The translations under genes and the position numbers were made by a program. DNA of 64,000 bases, taken from Kordia sp965224175 (GTDB taxonomy: Bacteria; Bacteroidota; Bacteroidia; Flavobacteriales; Flavobacteriaceae). Location: NCBI RefSeq assembly GCF_965224175.1, contig NZ_OZ245041.1, positions 2,170,001-2,234,000 of the forward strand, given 5' to 3'. Every line of letters begins with the position of its first letter. Within the stretch, counting starts at the first letter, position 1. Below are positions 53,129 through 62,096 of the stretch, one piece after another. Below the pieces are notes generated by a model. That model did no database searches. It was not told the DNA's origin and saw only the letters and a program-made list of their open reading frames with translations.

Positions 53129-54043
53129 ATGAAAAAAATGGTCATTGCAGGTGGAAGCGGTTTTTTAGGACAAGCTCTTATAACATACTTTTTACCAAAA
53201 AATTATGAAATTATCGTTCTATCTAGAAACGTAAAAGAAACAGGAAATGATGCGTTGCGTTACGTACAATGGGATGCAAAAACATTAGACATTTGGATTA
53301 CCGAAATAGAGGGTGCAGATGTATTAATCAATCTTACCGGAAAGTCTGTTGATTGCCGTTACAACGAAAAAAACAAAACAGAAATTTTAAATTCTAGAAT
53401 CTATTCAACAAAAATTTTAGGAGAAGCTGTGCAAGCTTGTGCAGTACCTCCTAAAGTATGGATGAACTCATCTACAGCGACTATTTACAAACATTCTTTA
53501 GATACTAAAATGACAGAAGAAAATGGTATCATTGGTGACGATTTTTCTATGAATGTAGCAAAATCTTGGGAGAAAGCTTTTTACGATTGTAAAACACCAA
53601 AAACTTTTAAAATAGCCTTGCGAACATCTATAGTGCTCGGAAAAAATGGTGGTGCATTTCTTCCATTAAAAAATCTAACGAAACTAGGTTTAGGTGGAAC
53701 GCAAGGAAAAGGAAATCAAAAAGTAAGTTGGATACATGAACACGATTTCTGTCGTGCTGTAGCGTTTTTATTAGATGAAAATAAAATTGGAATATTCAAT
53801 ATCACAGCTCCAAATCCGTTGCCAAACAAAGACTTTATGAAAATACTTCGCAAAGTAATGAACGTCTCTATTGGACTATTTCAACCTAAATGGTTACTCA
53901 AAATAGGCGCTCGTATCATAAAAACTGAAGCTGAATTGATTTTAAAAAGCAGATATGTAATTCCTGAAAAATTAATAACTTCTGGTTTTCAATTTCAGTA
54001 TCCAACTGTTGAAAAAGCAGTACAAGAAATTATAACTAGATAA
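53129..54043 (+). CDS. TIGR01777 family SDR oxidoreductase
   Basis: This 304-residue NAD(P)-binding protein has the Rossmann motif MVIAGGSGFLGQAL (about 4-17), LINLTGKSVDCRYN, SSTATIYKH (about 113-121) and an IALRTSIVLG-K-GGAFLPLKNL segment. These define the extended-SDR TIGR01777 family (YfcH/SulA-like). Their substrates are unknown; a sugar nucleotide or membrane lipid is often assumed. It is 8 bases after the tandem membrane genes and 10 before DUF2071. Confidence 0.88.
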   Translation: MKKMVIAGGSGFLGQALITYFLPKNYEIIVLSRNVKETGNDALRYVQWDAKTLDIWITEIEGADVLINLTGKSVDCRYNEKNKTEILNSRIYSTKILGEAVQACAVPPKVWMNSSTATIYKHSLDTKMTEENGIIGDDFSMNVAKSWEKAFYDCKTPKTFKIALRTSIVLGKNGGAFLPLKNLTKLGLGGTQGKGNQKVSWIHEHDFCRAVAFLLDENKIGIFNITAPNPLPNKDFMKILRKVMNVSIGLFQPKWLLKIGARIIKTEAELILKSRYVIPEKLITSGFQFQYPTVEKAVQEIITR

Positions 54044-54053
54044 CAAAAACAAT

Positions 54054-54770
54054 ATGAGTTTTTTAACTGCTGAATGGCGAAAATTAATATTCATCAATTA
54101 TACGGTTCACCCTAAATTGTTGGAAGAGTATGTCCCTAAAGGAACTGAATTGGATATTTGGGAAGGAAAATGCTTGGTCAGTATTGTTGGTTTTATGTTT
54201 AAAAACACAAAAGTTTTAGGTTGTAAAATGCCTTCTTTACATACATTTGAAGAAGTCAACTTACGATTTTATGTAAAAAGAAAAGAAGGCAATATTTGGA
54301 AACGCGGTACGGTTTTTATTCAGGAAATTGTTCCGAAACGTATTTTAAGTTTCGTAGCAAACACCGTATACAACGAACATTACATTACGTTGCCAATGTC
54401 ACATAATTGGCATATGACACCAAAAAGTATTGAAGTTTTGTACACATGGCACAACAAAAGAATAAAGCAATCTATCAGTGTAAAAGCAGAAAACAATCCT
54501 AAAATGCTTCCTGAAAACTCAGAAATAGAATTCATCACAGAGCACTATTTCGGCTATACCAAGTATGACGATTCTAAGACATTTGAATACGAAGTCACAC
54601 ATCCAAAATGGTTATACTATGCTGTAGATTATTACAACGTACAGATAGATTTTGAACTGAATTACGGAAAAAAGTTTGCACATCTTACCAAACAGCAACC
54701 TGATTCCGTATTTTTAATGGAAGGTTCTGCGATTACGGTTGAACCTAAAAAATCAATAACTAAATTTTAA
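54054..54770 (+). CDS. DUF2071 (YqjF-like) family protein
   Basis: This 238-residue cytosolic protein has FLTAEWRKLIFINYTVHPKLLEEYVPKGTELDIWEGKCLVSIVGFMF at the N-terminus and FEEVNLRFYVKR in the middle, as in DUF2071. Such proteins adopt an acetoacetate-decarboxylase-like beta-barrel and have no proven activity. TIGR01777, DUF2071 and SRPBCC genes are often adjacent in Bacteroidota (recalled, not checked), so a shared pathway is likely. Confidence 0.88.
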   Translation: MSFLTAEWRKLIFINYTVHPKLLEEYVPKGTELDIWEGKCLVSIVGFMFKNTKVLGCKMPSLHTFEEVNLRFYVKRKEGNIWKRGTVFIQEIVPKRILSFVANTVYNEHYITLPMSHNWHMTPKSIEVLYTWHNKRIKQSISVKAENNPKMLPENSEIEFITEHYFGYTKYDDSKTFEYEVTHPKWLYYAVDYYNVQIDFELNYGKKFAHLTKQQPDSVFLMEGSAITVEPKKSITKF

Positions 54771-54779
54771 TAAAAAACA

Positions 54780-55229
54780 GTGACCACAATTCACCTAAAA
54801 ACACACATTAAAGCTCCAATTTTGACGGTTTTTGATCTTTCCAGAGATATTTCTGAGCATGAAGCTTCAAGCAATAACACACGTGAAAAAGCAATTGCAG
54901 GAAGAACTTCTGGCAAAATTAATTTAGGCGAAACCGTAACGTGGCGCGCCAAGCACTTTGGAATATATCTCAAACACACAAGTTTCATCTCTGCAATGGA
55001 ATCGCCCACATACTTTGTAGATGAAATGATTAATGGTGTTTTCAAAAGTTTTCACCATGAACATATTTTTAAGCAAATAGGAACGAAAACGGAAATGACA
55101 GATATCTTAAAATATGAAGTTCCCTACGGTATTTTTGGGCGCGTTTTTAACTACTTTATCCTAAAATCATATCTAACAAAATTTCTACTAGAACGAAATC
55201 AACATATCAAACAACTGGCAGAATTGTGA
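54780..55229 (+). CDS. SRPBCC family protein, GTG start
   Basis: This 149-residue protein has the SRPBCC/START-like helix-grip pattern: IHLKTHIKAPILTVFDLSRDISEHEASS, GETVTWRAKHFGIYLKHTSFIS, and a long C-terminal helix after VPYGIFGRVFNYF. It probably binds a hydrophobic ligand. The start is a GTG at 54780; no ATG fits the N-terminal strand. It is the last gene of the operon (9 bases after DUF2071). The ligand may be a product of the methyltransferase and SDR enzymes. Confidence 0.82.
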   Translation: MTTIHLKTHIKAPILTVFDLSRDISEHEASSNNTREKAIAGRTSGKINLGETVTWRAKHFGIYLKHTSFISAMESPTYFVDEMINGVFKSFHHEHIFKQIGTKTEMTDILKYEVPYGIFGRVFNYFILKSYLTKFLLERNQHIKQLAEL

Positions 55230-55319
55230 TATTTAATAAACTGAGCTTTTTTCTTACTTGGCAATAATTTTTTATTTCAACAATTATCAATTACTTTTGA
55301 AAAAATAATTAGTTCGCAA

Positions 55320-55874
55320 ATGCCAAATAATCAACTGGATCCAAATAAATGGATTACGCTCTATGCTGATTATCTTTTCAATTACACAATTGTAAGGGTA
55401 AAAGATAGAGAAACTGCGCAAGATTTAGTCCAAGAGACATTTTTCGCAGGATTAAAATCAATGGCAAACTTCAAAGGAGAAGCATCTGAAAGAACATGGT
55501 TAATCTCCATATTGAAGCGTAAGATCATTGATTATTATCGTAAAATAAATTCTAAAAAAGGACAAGCCGAAGTTAGAATAAACTACAACTCCGACACTGA
55601 ATCTGAAGGAGATTGGTTAGAAGAACGTGTTGCAGACGGCTATGATAAAAATGCCGAAGATCAAATTCAGAACGAAGAATTAGGACTTGCTATCGAAGAT
55701 TGTATTGACAAGCTTCCTGAAAAACAAGCCACTATTTTTAAAATGAAGACCATTTTAGGATATGATACTGAAACTATTTGTAATGAATTAAATATAACTG
55801 CGTCTAACCTGTGGGTTATCATCCATAGAGCCAGAACAGCTCTTTCTGGATGCCTCGAACAAAACTGGTATTAA
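55320..55874 (+). CDS. ECF-type RNA polymerase sigma factor
   Basis: This 184-residue sigma-70 family protein has region 2 (YLFNYTIVRVKDRETAQDLVQETFFAGLKSMANFKGEASERTWLISILKRKIIDYYRK, about 19-75) and region 4 (IDKLPEKQATIFKMKTILGYDTETICNELNITASNLWVIIHRARTAL, about 125-172). ECF sigma factors respond to envelope or surface signals under an anti-sigma partner. The 85-aa gene 10 bases downstream is the candidate partner. A 90-base gap separates it from the SRPBCC gene, so it may have its own promoter. Confidence 0.92.
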   Translation: MPNNQLDPNKWITLYADYLFNYTIVRVKDRETAQDLVQETFFAGLKSMANFKGEASERTWLISILKRKIIDYYRKINSKKGQAEVRINYNSDTESEGDWLEERVADGYDKNAEDQIQNEELGLAIEDCIDKLPEKQATIFKMKTILGYDTETICNELNITASNLWVIIHRARTALSGCLEQNWY

Positions 55875-55884
55875 AATAAATTAA

Positions 55885-56142
55885 ATGAATACAAAAAATA
55901 AATTTTTCATATCCTGTGAGGAAGCAAAACATATCTGCGACAAAACGCAATATGGAGAAGCTAGCTTCTGGGAAAAAGTAAAATTAAACGTAAGATTGTC
56001 TTGGTGTCGTATTACAAGAGCGTATTCTAGTAACAATAACAAGTTGACAAAACTTGTAGAGAAATCTAATATTGACGCAATGGAAAAAGACAAAAAAGAT
56101 GAAATGCAACGCAAGCTGCAGGAAGAAATGAGCAAATACTAA
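55885..56142 (+). CDS. Small Cys/His protein, likely anti-sigma factor partner
   Basis: This 85-residue protein begins NKFFISCEEAKHICDKTQYGEASFWEKVKLNVRLSWC. The residues C11, H16, C18 and C41 resemble a shortened zinc-binding anti-sigma domain of the HC2 type, but the usual second Cys pair is incomplete. The C-terminal half is a charged helix. It lies 10 bases after the ECF sigma gene, which supports an anti-sigma role. It has no membrane helix, so it would act in the cytosol. Its stop abuts the stop of the convergent UbiA-like gene. Confidence 0.7.
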   Translation: MNTKNKFFISCEEAKHICDKTQYGEASFWEKVKLNVRLSWCRITRAYSSNNNKLTKLVEKSNIDAMEKDKKDEMQRKLQEEMSKY

Positions 56143-56961
56143 TTACACAAGTAATAAAAGTAAAGACCATACAATCGGAATACTTTCTACCCAAAAAGAT
56201 GTAAAGTATTTCGATTTTTTTGTACCCGAATACCAAATAGAAAACAACAAAACTACACTCAATCCTACGGTAATATAAAAAGCTTCAGACCAAGTATTTC
56301 TAATAAAATAATCCAATCCTAGAAAAAGTAAAACCCACACATAAGCAATCTGTTTTGTGCGTTTAATTCCAATACGCTGTGGTAATGTCCCTAATCCTTC
56401 CGCATCATACGACATATCACTTATCTCAAAAGGAATCATTAAAATCAACACCAATACAAAACGTTGAAAACAAGTCAACAACACTTTAGTTTCCACAATA
56501 GAAACATCTGTATTTACAAGTGGTAATATCACCGTAACGCCTGTCCAACACAAAGCAACAATAGATATTTTAAAGCCCGTAAGTGTTCTTAAGTTTTTCC
56601 TATTAGGTAAAAAAGGAATAATATAAAGAGAAGACAAAAAACTTAATACAACAGCTATTAACAATGTTTTAAACTGCAACTGAAACGCATAATAAGCTGC
56701 CAACACAAAACATACAAAACTCAAAAATTGAATTACTTTCATGTATTTTGTAGTGACAAAAAAATATTGCTTAGCTAAACTTCCATATTTTATAAAATTA
56801 TACGTCACAATTGTACCATAAAATGTGAAATATAGAACAGCTTCATCATATGGCAAATCAAACAATAACAATGTGGTATATGTTAAAGCATATACACTCA
56901 ATCCAATATGAATACTGCTATCTAAATAAAAATTGAAAAGCTTTTTTAAAACATTCATCAA
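56143..56961 (-). CDS. UbiA-superfamily membrane protein with one Asp-rich motif missing
   Basis: This 272-residue protein has about eight to nine membrane helices. The second prenyltransferase motif is present: D182 and D186 in EISDMSYDAEGLGTLPQRIG. The first motif, normally N-x-x-x-D-x-x-x-D, is reduced to N55-FIKYG with no Asp at that site. It may therefore be inactive, or use other residues. Members transfer prenyl groups to quinones, hemes or lipids. The gene stop abuts the stop of the small Cys/His gene, and no terminator lies between them. Confidence 0.75.
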   Translation of the reverse strand: MMNVLKKLFNFYLDSSIHIGLSVYALTYTTLLLFDLPYDEAVLYFTFYGTIVTYNFIKYGSLAKQYFFVTTKYMKVIQFLSFVCFVLAAYYAFQLQFKTLLIAVVLSFLSSLYIIPFLPNRKNLRTLTGFKISIVALCWTGVTVILPLVNTDVSIVETKVLLTCFQRFVLVLILMIPFEISDMSYDAEGLGTLPQRIGIKRTKQIAYVWVLLFLGLDYFIRNTWSEAFYITVGLSVVLLFSIWYSGTKKSKYFTSFWVESIPIVWSLLLLLV

Positions 56962-57032
56962 ACAAAAATAGCTAAACTGTTCATAAACTAACTTTTTCGT
57001 TAAAAACTTTCCATATTAGCAAGCTTGTAAAA

Positions 57033-57065
57033 TTGTAAAGAAGTGATTTTTTAGTTGTACTTTTG
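57033..57065 (+). promoter_or_regulatory. Promoter of gcvP
   Basis: TTG (57033-57035) and TACTTTTG (57058-57065) are separated by 22 bases, within the Bacteroidota spacing range. Transcription would begin about 35 bases before the start codon. Confidence 0.7.
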
Positions 57066-57105
57066 CGGAAATATACACAACTATAAAAAAGAAAAATTAT
57101 AGCCG

Positions 57106-59952
57106 ATGAAAACTGATTCTTTTTCATTAAGACATAATGGAACTCGTACACAAGACGTTCCACATATGTTACAAACCATCGGAGTTGATTCACTTGAACA
57201 ACTTATTAACGAAACTATTCCAGATGAAATCCGTTTACAAAACACGCTTGCACTTCCTGAAGGGCTAAGCGAAAATGAATTTTTATCACACATGCAAAAT
57301 CTTGCTGGTCATAATAAAATATTCAAATCTTACATTGGTTTAGGATATCACGAATCTGTAACGCCACCTGTAATTCAACGTAATATTTTTGAAAACCCAG
57401 GTTGGTATACTGCATATACGCCGTACCAAGCTGAAATTGCACAAGGAAGACTAGAAGCTTTATTAAATTTTCAAACTGTTGTAACTGAGCTTACCGGTAT
57501 GGAGCTTTCAAATGCTTCTTTATTGGACGAAAGTACTGCAGCTGCAGAAGCTATGGCAATGCTATTCGCTGTTCGATCTAGAGCGCAGAAAAAAGCAAAT
57601 GTTGTCAAGTTTTTTGTTTCTGATGAAGTATTACCACAAACCATTTCTTTATTAAAAACAAGAGCGATTCCTATTGGAATTGAATTGGTTTTTGGAAATC
57701 ATTCAACATTTGACTTTTCATCAGAATATTTTGGTGCTTTACTACAATATCCTGGGAAATACGGACAAATCTTTGATTACAGAAGCTTCACAGAAAAAGC
57801 CAATGCAAACGATATCAAAGTTGCTGTTGCCGCAGATATCTTAAGTTTAGTATTGTTAGAATCGCCAGGAAGTTTTGGAGTTGATGTCGTAGTTGGAACA
57901 ACACAACGTTTTGGAATTCCATTAGGTTATGGTGGTCCGCATGCAGGATTCTTTGCAACAAAAGAAGAATACAAACGTCACATTCCTGGTCGTATCATCG
58001 GAATCACTAGAGATACAGATGACAATCGCGCGTTACGTATGGCATTACAAACACGTGAACAACACATAAAACGAGATAAAGCAACCTCAAATATTTGTAC
58101 AGCACAAGTATTACTTGCTGTCATGGCTGGAATGTACGCTGTATATCACGGTCCAAATGGATTGAGATATATTGCGAACAAAGTACATGCAAAAACTGTT
58201 GACTTAGCAAATACACTTGAAACTTTAGGTTTTGAGCAAATAAATACAGCTTTCTTTGACACTATTGTTGTGAAAGCAAATGCTGCAAAAGTGAAGGAAA
58301 TTGCAGAGCAAAACGAAGTAAACTTTTGCTACATAGACGATGAAACCATTGCCATTTCAATCAACGAAGCAACAACAGCACAAGATTTAAACGATATCGT
58401 ATTTATTTTTGCCTCAGCAGTAGAAAAAGATACTGTCGAGTTTGCAACAACAAACAATTCAAAAATATTACCTTCTGTAGTACGTGAAACTCCATTTATG
58501 GAAGAAGCTGTTTTTAATAGCTACCACTCAGAAACAGAAATGATGCGTTACATCAAAAAACTAGAACGTAAAGACTTATCATTAAATCATTCTATGATTG
58601 CTCTAGGTTCTTGTACGATGAAACTAAACGCTGCTGCAGAAATGTTATCATTAAGTTCAGCACAGTGGAATAATATTCATCCATTTGTTCCTGTAGAGCA
58701 AGCAGAAGGTTATCAAATTCTACTAAAAGAATTAGAGCACCAATTGAATGTTATTACTGGATTTGCTGGTACTTCATTACAACCAAACTCTGGAGCGCAA
58801 GGAGAATTCGCAGGATTAATGGTCATTAGAGCTTTCCATGAAGCAAATGGTGATACACACAGAAATATCTGTTTAATTCCTTCATCAGCGCACGGAACAA
58901 ATCCTGCAAGTGCTGTCATGGCAGGAATGAAAGTTGTTGTGACAAAAACCACAGAAAACGGAGACATCGATGTAGACGATTTACGTGAAAAAGCATTATT
59001 ACACAAAGATAACTTAGCTGCGTTAATGGTTACCTATCCATCAACACATGGTGTTTTTGAAGCAACAATTAAAGAAATTACAAAGATTATTCACGATAAC
59101 GGTGGACAAGTATATATGGATGGTGCCAACATGAACGCACAAGTTGGATTGACAAATCCTGCTACAATTGGCGCTGACGTTTGTCACTTAAACTTACACA
59201 AAACCTTTGCCATTCCGCATGGCGGCGGTGGACCTGGAGTTGGACCAATTTGTGTAGCTGCACACTTAGTTCCTTTCTTACCAAGCAATCCAGTTATTAA
59301 AACTGGTGGAGAAAAAGCTATAACGGCAATTTCTTCGGCGCCTTGGGGAAGTGCTTTAGTATGTTTAATCTCATACGGATATATTGCAATGTTAGGTTCT
59401 AGAGGACTAACAGAAGCTACCGAATATGCAATTTTAAACGCAAACTACATCAAAGGAAGACTTGAAGGACAATTTGATATTCTCTATACAAATGAGCGTG
59501 GAAGATGTGCTCATGAAATGATTATTGATTGCAGACCTTTCAAACAAAATGGAATTGAAGTAACTGATATAGCAAAACGCTTAATGGATTACGGATTCCA
59601 TGCGCCAACAGTGTCTTTCCCTGTTGCAGGAACCATCATGATTGAACCAACAGAAAGTGAAAGTGTTGCTGAATTAGACAGATTCTGTGATGCAATGTTG
59701 GCAATTCATGAAGAAATCTCAGAAGCATCTGCAAGCGATACTAATAATGTCATGAAAAATGCACCACATACGCTTAGCATGCTAACTGCTGACGAATGGA
59801 ACCTTCCATATTCTCGTCAAAAAGCAGCATTTCCATTACCTTTTGTTGCCGAAAATAAATTTTGGCCATCAGTTCGTAGAGTTGATGACGCTTATGGAGA
59901 TCGAAATTTAATTTGTACTTGTGCGCCTATTGAAGCGTACGCAGAAGCATAA
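57106..59952 (+). CDS. gcvP: Glycine dehydrogenase (decarboxylating), P-protein
   Basis: This 948-residue protein has the length of the single-chain P-protein. The PLP lysine is K699 in CHLNLHKTFAIPHGGGGPG. Other landmarks are IGLGYHESVTPPVIQRN, TSNICTAQVLLA and MIALGSCTMKLNA. It decarboxylates glycine and hands the aminomethyl group to the H-protein lipoyl arm in the glycine cleavage system. The gcvH and gcvT genes are not in this window, so it is a stand-alone unit with its own promoter and terminator. Confidence 0.97.
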   Translation: MKTDSFSLRHNGTRTQDVPHMLQTIGVDSLEQLINETIPDEIRLQNTLALPEGLSENEFLSHMQNLAGHNKIFKSYIGLGYHESVTPPVIQRNIFENPGWYTAYTPYQAEIAQGRLEALLNFQTVVTELTGMELSNASLLDESTAAAEAMAMLFAVRSRAQKKANVVKFFVSDEVLPQTISLLKTRAIPIGIELVFGNHSTFDFSSEYFGALLQYPGKYGQIFDYRSFTEKANANDIKVAVAADILSLVLLESPGSFGVDVVVGTTQRFGIPLGYGGPHAGFFATKEEYKRHIPGRIIGITRDTDDNRALRMALQTREQHIKRDKATSNICTAQVLLAVMAGMYAVYHGPNGLRYIANKVHAKTVDLANTLETLGFEQINTAFFDTIVVKANAAKVKEIAEQNEVNFCYIDDETIAISINEATTAQDLNDIVFIFASAVEKDTVEFATTNNSKILPSVVRETPFMEEAVFNSYHSETEMMRYIKKLERKDLSLNHSMIALGSCTMKLNAAAEMLSLSSAQWNNIHPFVPVEQAEGYQILLKELEHQLNVITGFAGTSLQPNSGAQGEFAGLMVIRAFHEANGDTHRNICLIPSSAHGTNPASAVMAGMKVVVTKTTENGDIDVDDLREKALLHKDNLAALMVTYPSTHGVFEATIKEITKIIHDNGGQVYMDGANMNAQVGLTNPATIGADVCHLNLHKTFAIPHGGGGPGVGPICVAAHLVPFLPSNPVIKTGGEKAITAISSAPWGSALVCLISYGYIAMLGSRGLTEATEYAILNANYIKGRLEGQFDILYTNERGRCAHEMIIDCRPFKQNGIEVTDIAKRLMDYGFHAPTVSFPVAGTIMIEPTESESVAELDRFCDAMLAIHEEISEASASDTNNVMKNAPHTLSMLTADEWNLPYSRQKAAFPLPFVAENKFWPSVRRVDDAYGDRNLICTCAPIEAYAEA

Positions 59953-59959
59953 CACATAT

Positions 59960-59990
59960 AAGGAGCGTTCACAAAAACGCTCCTTTTTTT
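59960..59990 (+). terminator. Rho-independent terminator of gcvP
   Basis: AAGGAGCGTT (59960-59969) pairs with AACGCTCCTT (59976-59985) around a six-base loop, followed by T5. It starts 8 bases after the stop codon. Confidence 0.92.
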
Positions 59991-60171
59991 CAATTCTTTT
60001 TATTTAGTGTTGAATTATTTTCATTTTTTAAGGTTTTATTTTAAGAATTCTTCAAAACCTTAACATTTCAATACATTATCCTCAAAAATTACATTTTTGA
60101 ACCGTTTCCCAAGTAATTAAAGATGTATAATCCTTAATTTAGTTGTCTTAAATCTTAAAACTAGTATTAGT

Positions 60172-61239
60172 ATGAATGTCAAAATAACTGGGACAGGATG
60201 CTATATTCCCTCTGAAGTTGAAACAAATGAAGATTTTCATCAACATGAATTCTTAAACGATGATGGCAGTCCTTTCAAGCAAAATACCAATGTAATTATA
60301 AAAAAGTTCAAATCCATCACGGGAATTGGAGAACGTAGATATGCAAAAGATCATCACTGCTCGTCAGATTTAGCATTTTTTGCTGCCGAAAAAGCAATCG
60401 CTGATGCAAATGTGAATCCTGAAGAATTAGACTATATCATTTATGCACATAATTTTGGTGATGTAAAGCAAGGTACAATTCAAAGTGATATGGTTCCTAG
60501 TTTAGCAAGTAGAGTAAAACATAGTCTGCGCATTAAAAACCCAAAATGTGTCGCATACGATCTACTTTTTGGTTGTCCTGGTTGGTTGGAAGGAATGATA
60601 CAAGCTTATGCATTCATAAAAGCTGGAATTGCAAAAAAATGTTTAATTATTGGCTCAGAAACACTCTCAAGAGTTGTCGATAAGCACGACCGTGATTCTA
60701 TGATTTATTCTGATGGCGCTGGAGCAACTATTGTTGAAGCTTCTAATGATGATGATGAAGAAAGTGGTATTATTGCGCATGAAACGGCTACGTTTGCGTA
60801 TGATGAAGCGTATTATTTGTATTACGGAAAATCAAACAATCAAGAATTGTGTAAAGACACACGTTATATAAAAATGTATGGTCGTAAGATTTACGAATTT
60901 GCATTGACAAATGTTCCATTAGCCATGAAAAACTGCTTGGATAAAAGCGGAGTTTCTATAAATAATTTAAAAAAGATATTTATTCATCAAGCCAATGAAA
61001 AGATGGATGAAGCTATTGTAGAACGTTTTTATAAACTTTTCGATAAAGAAACTCCAGAAGGAATTATGCCGATGAACATTCATAAGCTAGGAAATAGTTC
61101 GGTTGCTACTATTCCAACTTTATTTGATATGGTAACCAAAGGAGAAGTAGAAAATCAAGATATACAAAAAGGCGATATCATTATGTTTGCAAGTGTTGGC
61201 GCAGGAATGAATATCAACGCAGTTGTTTATAAATATTAG
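60172..61239 (+). CDS. Beta-ketoacyl-ACP synthase III-like protein
   Basis: This 355-residue thiolase-fold enzyme has a full Cys-His-Asn triad: C135 in DLLFGCPGW, H272 in IHQANEKM and N308 in KLGNSSVAT. FabH normally has HQANxR; the Arg that contacts the acyl carrier protein is replaced by Lys/Met here. It may be a FabH paralogue that starts a special fatty acid or uses CoA substrates. The gene stands apart from any fab cluster and is followed one base later by proC, so the pair is co-transcribed. Confidence 0.85.
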   Translation: MNVKITGTGCYIPSEVETNEDFHQHEFLNDDGSPFKQNTNVIIKKFKSITGIGERRYAKDHHCSSDLAFFAAEKAIADANVNPEELDYIIYAHNFGDVKQGTIQSDMVPSLASRVKHSLRIKNPKCVAYDLLFGCPGWLEGMIQAYAFIKAGIAKKCLIIGSETLSRVVDKHDRDSMIYSDGAGATIVEASNDDDEESGIIAHETATFAYDEAYYLYYGKSNNQELCKDTRYIKMYGRKIYEFALTNVPLAMKNCLDKSGVSINNLKKIFIHQANEKMDEAIVERFYKLFDKETPEGIMPMNIHKLGNSSVATIPTLFDMVTKGEVENQDIQKGDIIMFASVGAGMNINAVVYKY

Positions 61240-61240
61240 C

Positions 61241-62035
61241 ATGAATCAAGATACAATTGCCATTATTGGCGGCGGAAATTTAGGTAAATCTATTGCGCAA
61301 GGGTTATTAAAAAACAACTACAATCCTCAACAGATTTACGTAACGCGTACTAAGGTTGAACTTTTGGACGATTTGAAAGCGCAACATGTACACACAACTT
61401 CTGACAATATAATGGCAGTGCAACAAGCTAAAATTCTAATTTTTGCCTTAAAGCCATACAGAATTGAAAGTGTTTTAAAAGAACTCTCTCCACACATTAC
61501 CAAAAATCATTTAGTAATTTCTGTGATTAGCGATTTTTCTTTGGAACAACTTTCCAAATGTTTACATACTGATATTCAGATTGTGCGTGCCATGCCAAAT
61601 ACAGCAGCTGCTATTGGCGAATCACTTACCTGTTTAGCTTCTAAAAATGCTTCCGCAGAAAATATCAAAAAGACAACTTTTATCTTTGACGCTCTTGGAG
61701 AAACCATTGAAATTGACGAAAACTTGATGGACGCTGCAACTGTTTTAGGCGCTTGCGGAATTGCGTATGCTTTGCGTTTTATCAGAGCGATGATTCAAGG
61801 TGGAATTGAAATTGGTTTTGATGCTAAAACTGCCACAAAAATTGCTTCACAAACCGTAAAAGGTGCAAGCGAATTATTACTCCAAAATGGCAATCATCCT
61901 GAAGAAGAAATTGACAAAGTTACTACGCCAAAAGGATGTACTATTGCTGGACTCAACGAAATGGAACACCAAGGTTTTAGTTCTTCACTTATAAAAGGAA
62001 TTAAAACGTCTATTGAAACAATTCAAAAAGATTGA
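61241..62035 (+). CDS. proC: Pyrroline-5-carboxylate reductase (ProC)
   Basis: This 264-residue enzyme has the NADPH motif IAIIGGGNLGKSIAQGLL (about 6-23), FALKPYRI and VRAMPNTAAAIGES (about 121-134), followed by the dimer helices with GCTIAGLNEMEHQGFSSSLIKGI (about 230-252). It reduces pyrroline-5-carboxylate to proline. The ATG at 61241 is chosen; an in-frame TTG upstream would lie in the preceding gene. It follows the KAS III-like gene directly. Confidence 0.93.
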   Translation: MNQDTIAIIGGGNLGKSIAQGLLKNNYNPQQIYVTRTKVELLDDLKAQHVHTTSDNIMAVQQAKILIFALKPYRIESVLKELSPHITKNHLVISVISDFSLEQLSKCLHTDIQIVRAMPNTAAAIGESLTCLASKNASAENIKKTTFIFDALGETIEIDENLMDAATVLGACGIAYALRFIRAMIQGGIEIGFDAKTATKIASQTVKGASELLLQNGNHPEEEIDKVTTPKGCTIAGLNEMEHQGFSSSLIKGIKTSIETIQKD

Positions 62036-62054
62036 TTTTTTAGAACATTTTGTA

Positions 62055-62075
62055 GTTAGGTGTCACTAACCATTT
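62055..62075. terminator. Possible hairpin between convergent proC and flippase genes
   Basis: GTTAG and CTAAC flank GTGTCA in this 61-base convergent spacer and are followed by a short T-tract. The stem is only five to seven pairs, so this is weak. Confidence 0.35.
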
Positions 62076-62096
62076 TTATCCCTATAAAAACAGGAA

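Noticed and set aside
55261..55310. A third copy of the GbsR operator before the sigma factor gene
   Set aside because: TTTCAA and TTTTGAAA occur there but do not form symmetrical arms at the O1/O2 spacing.
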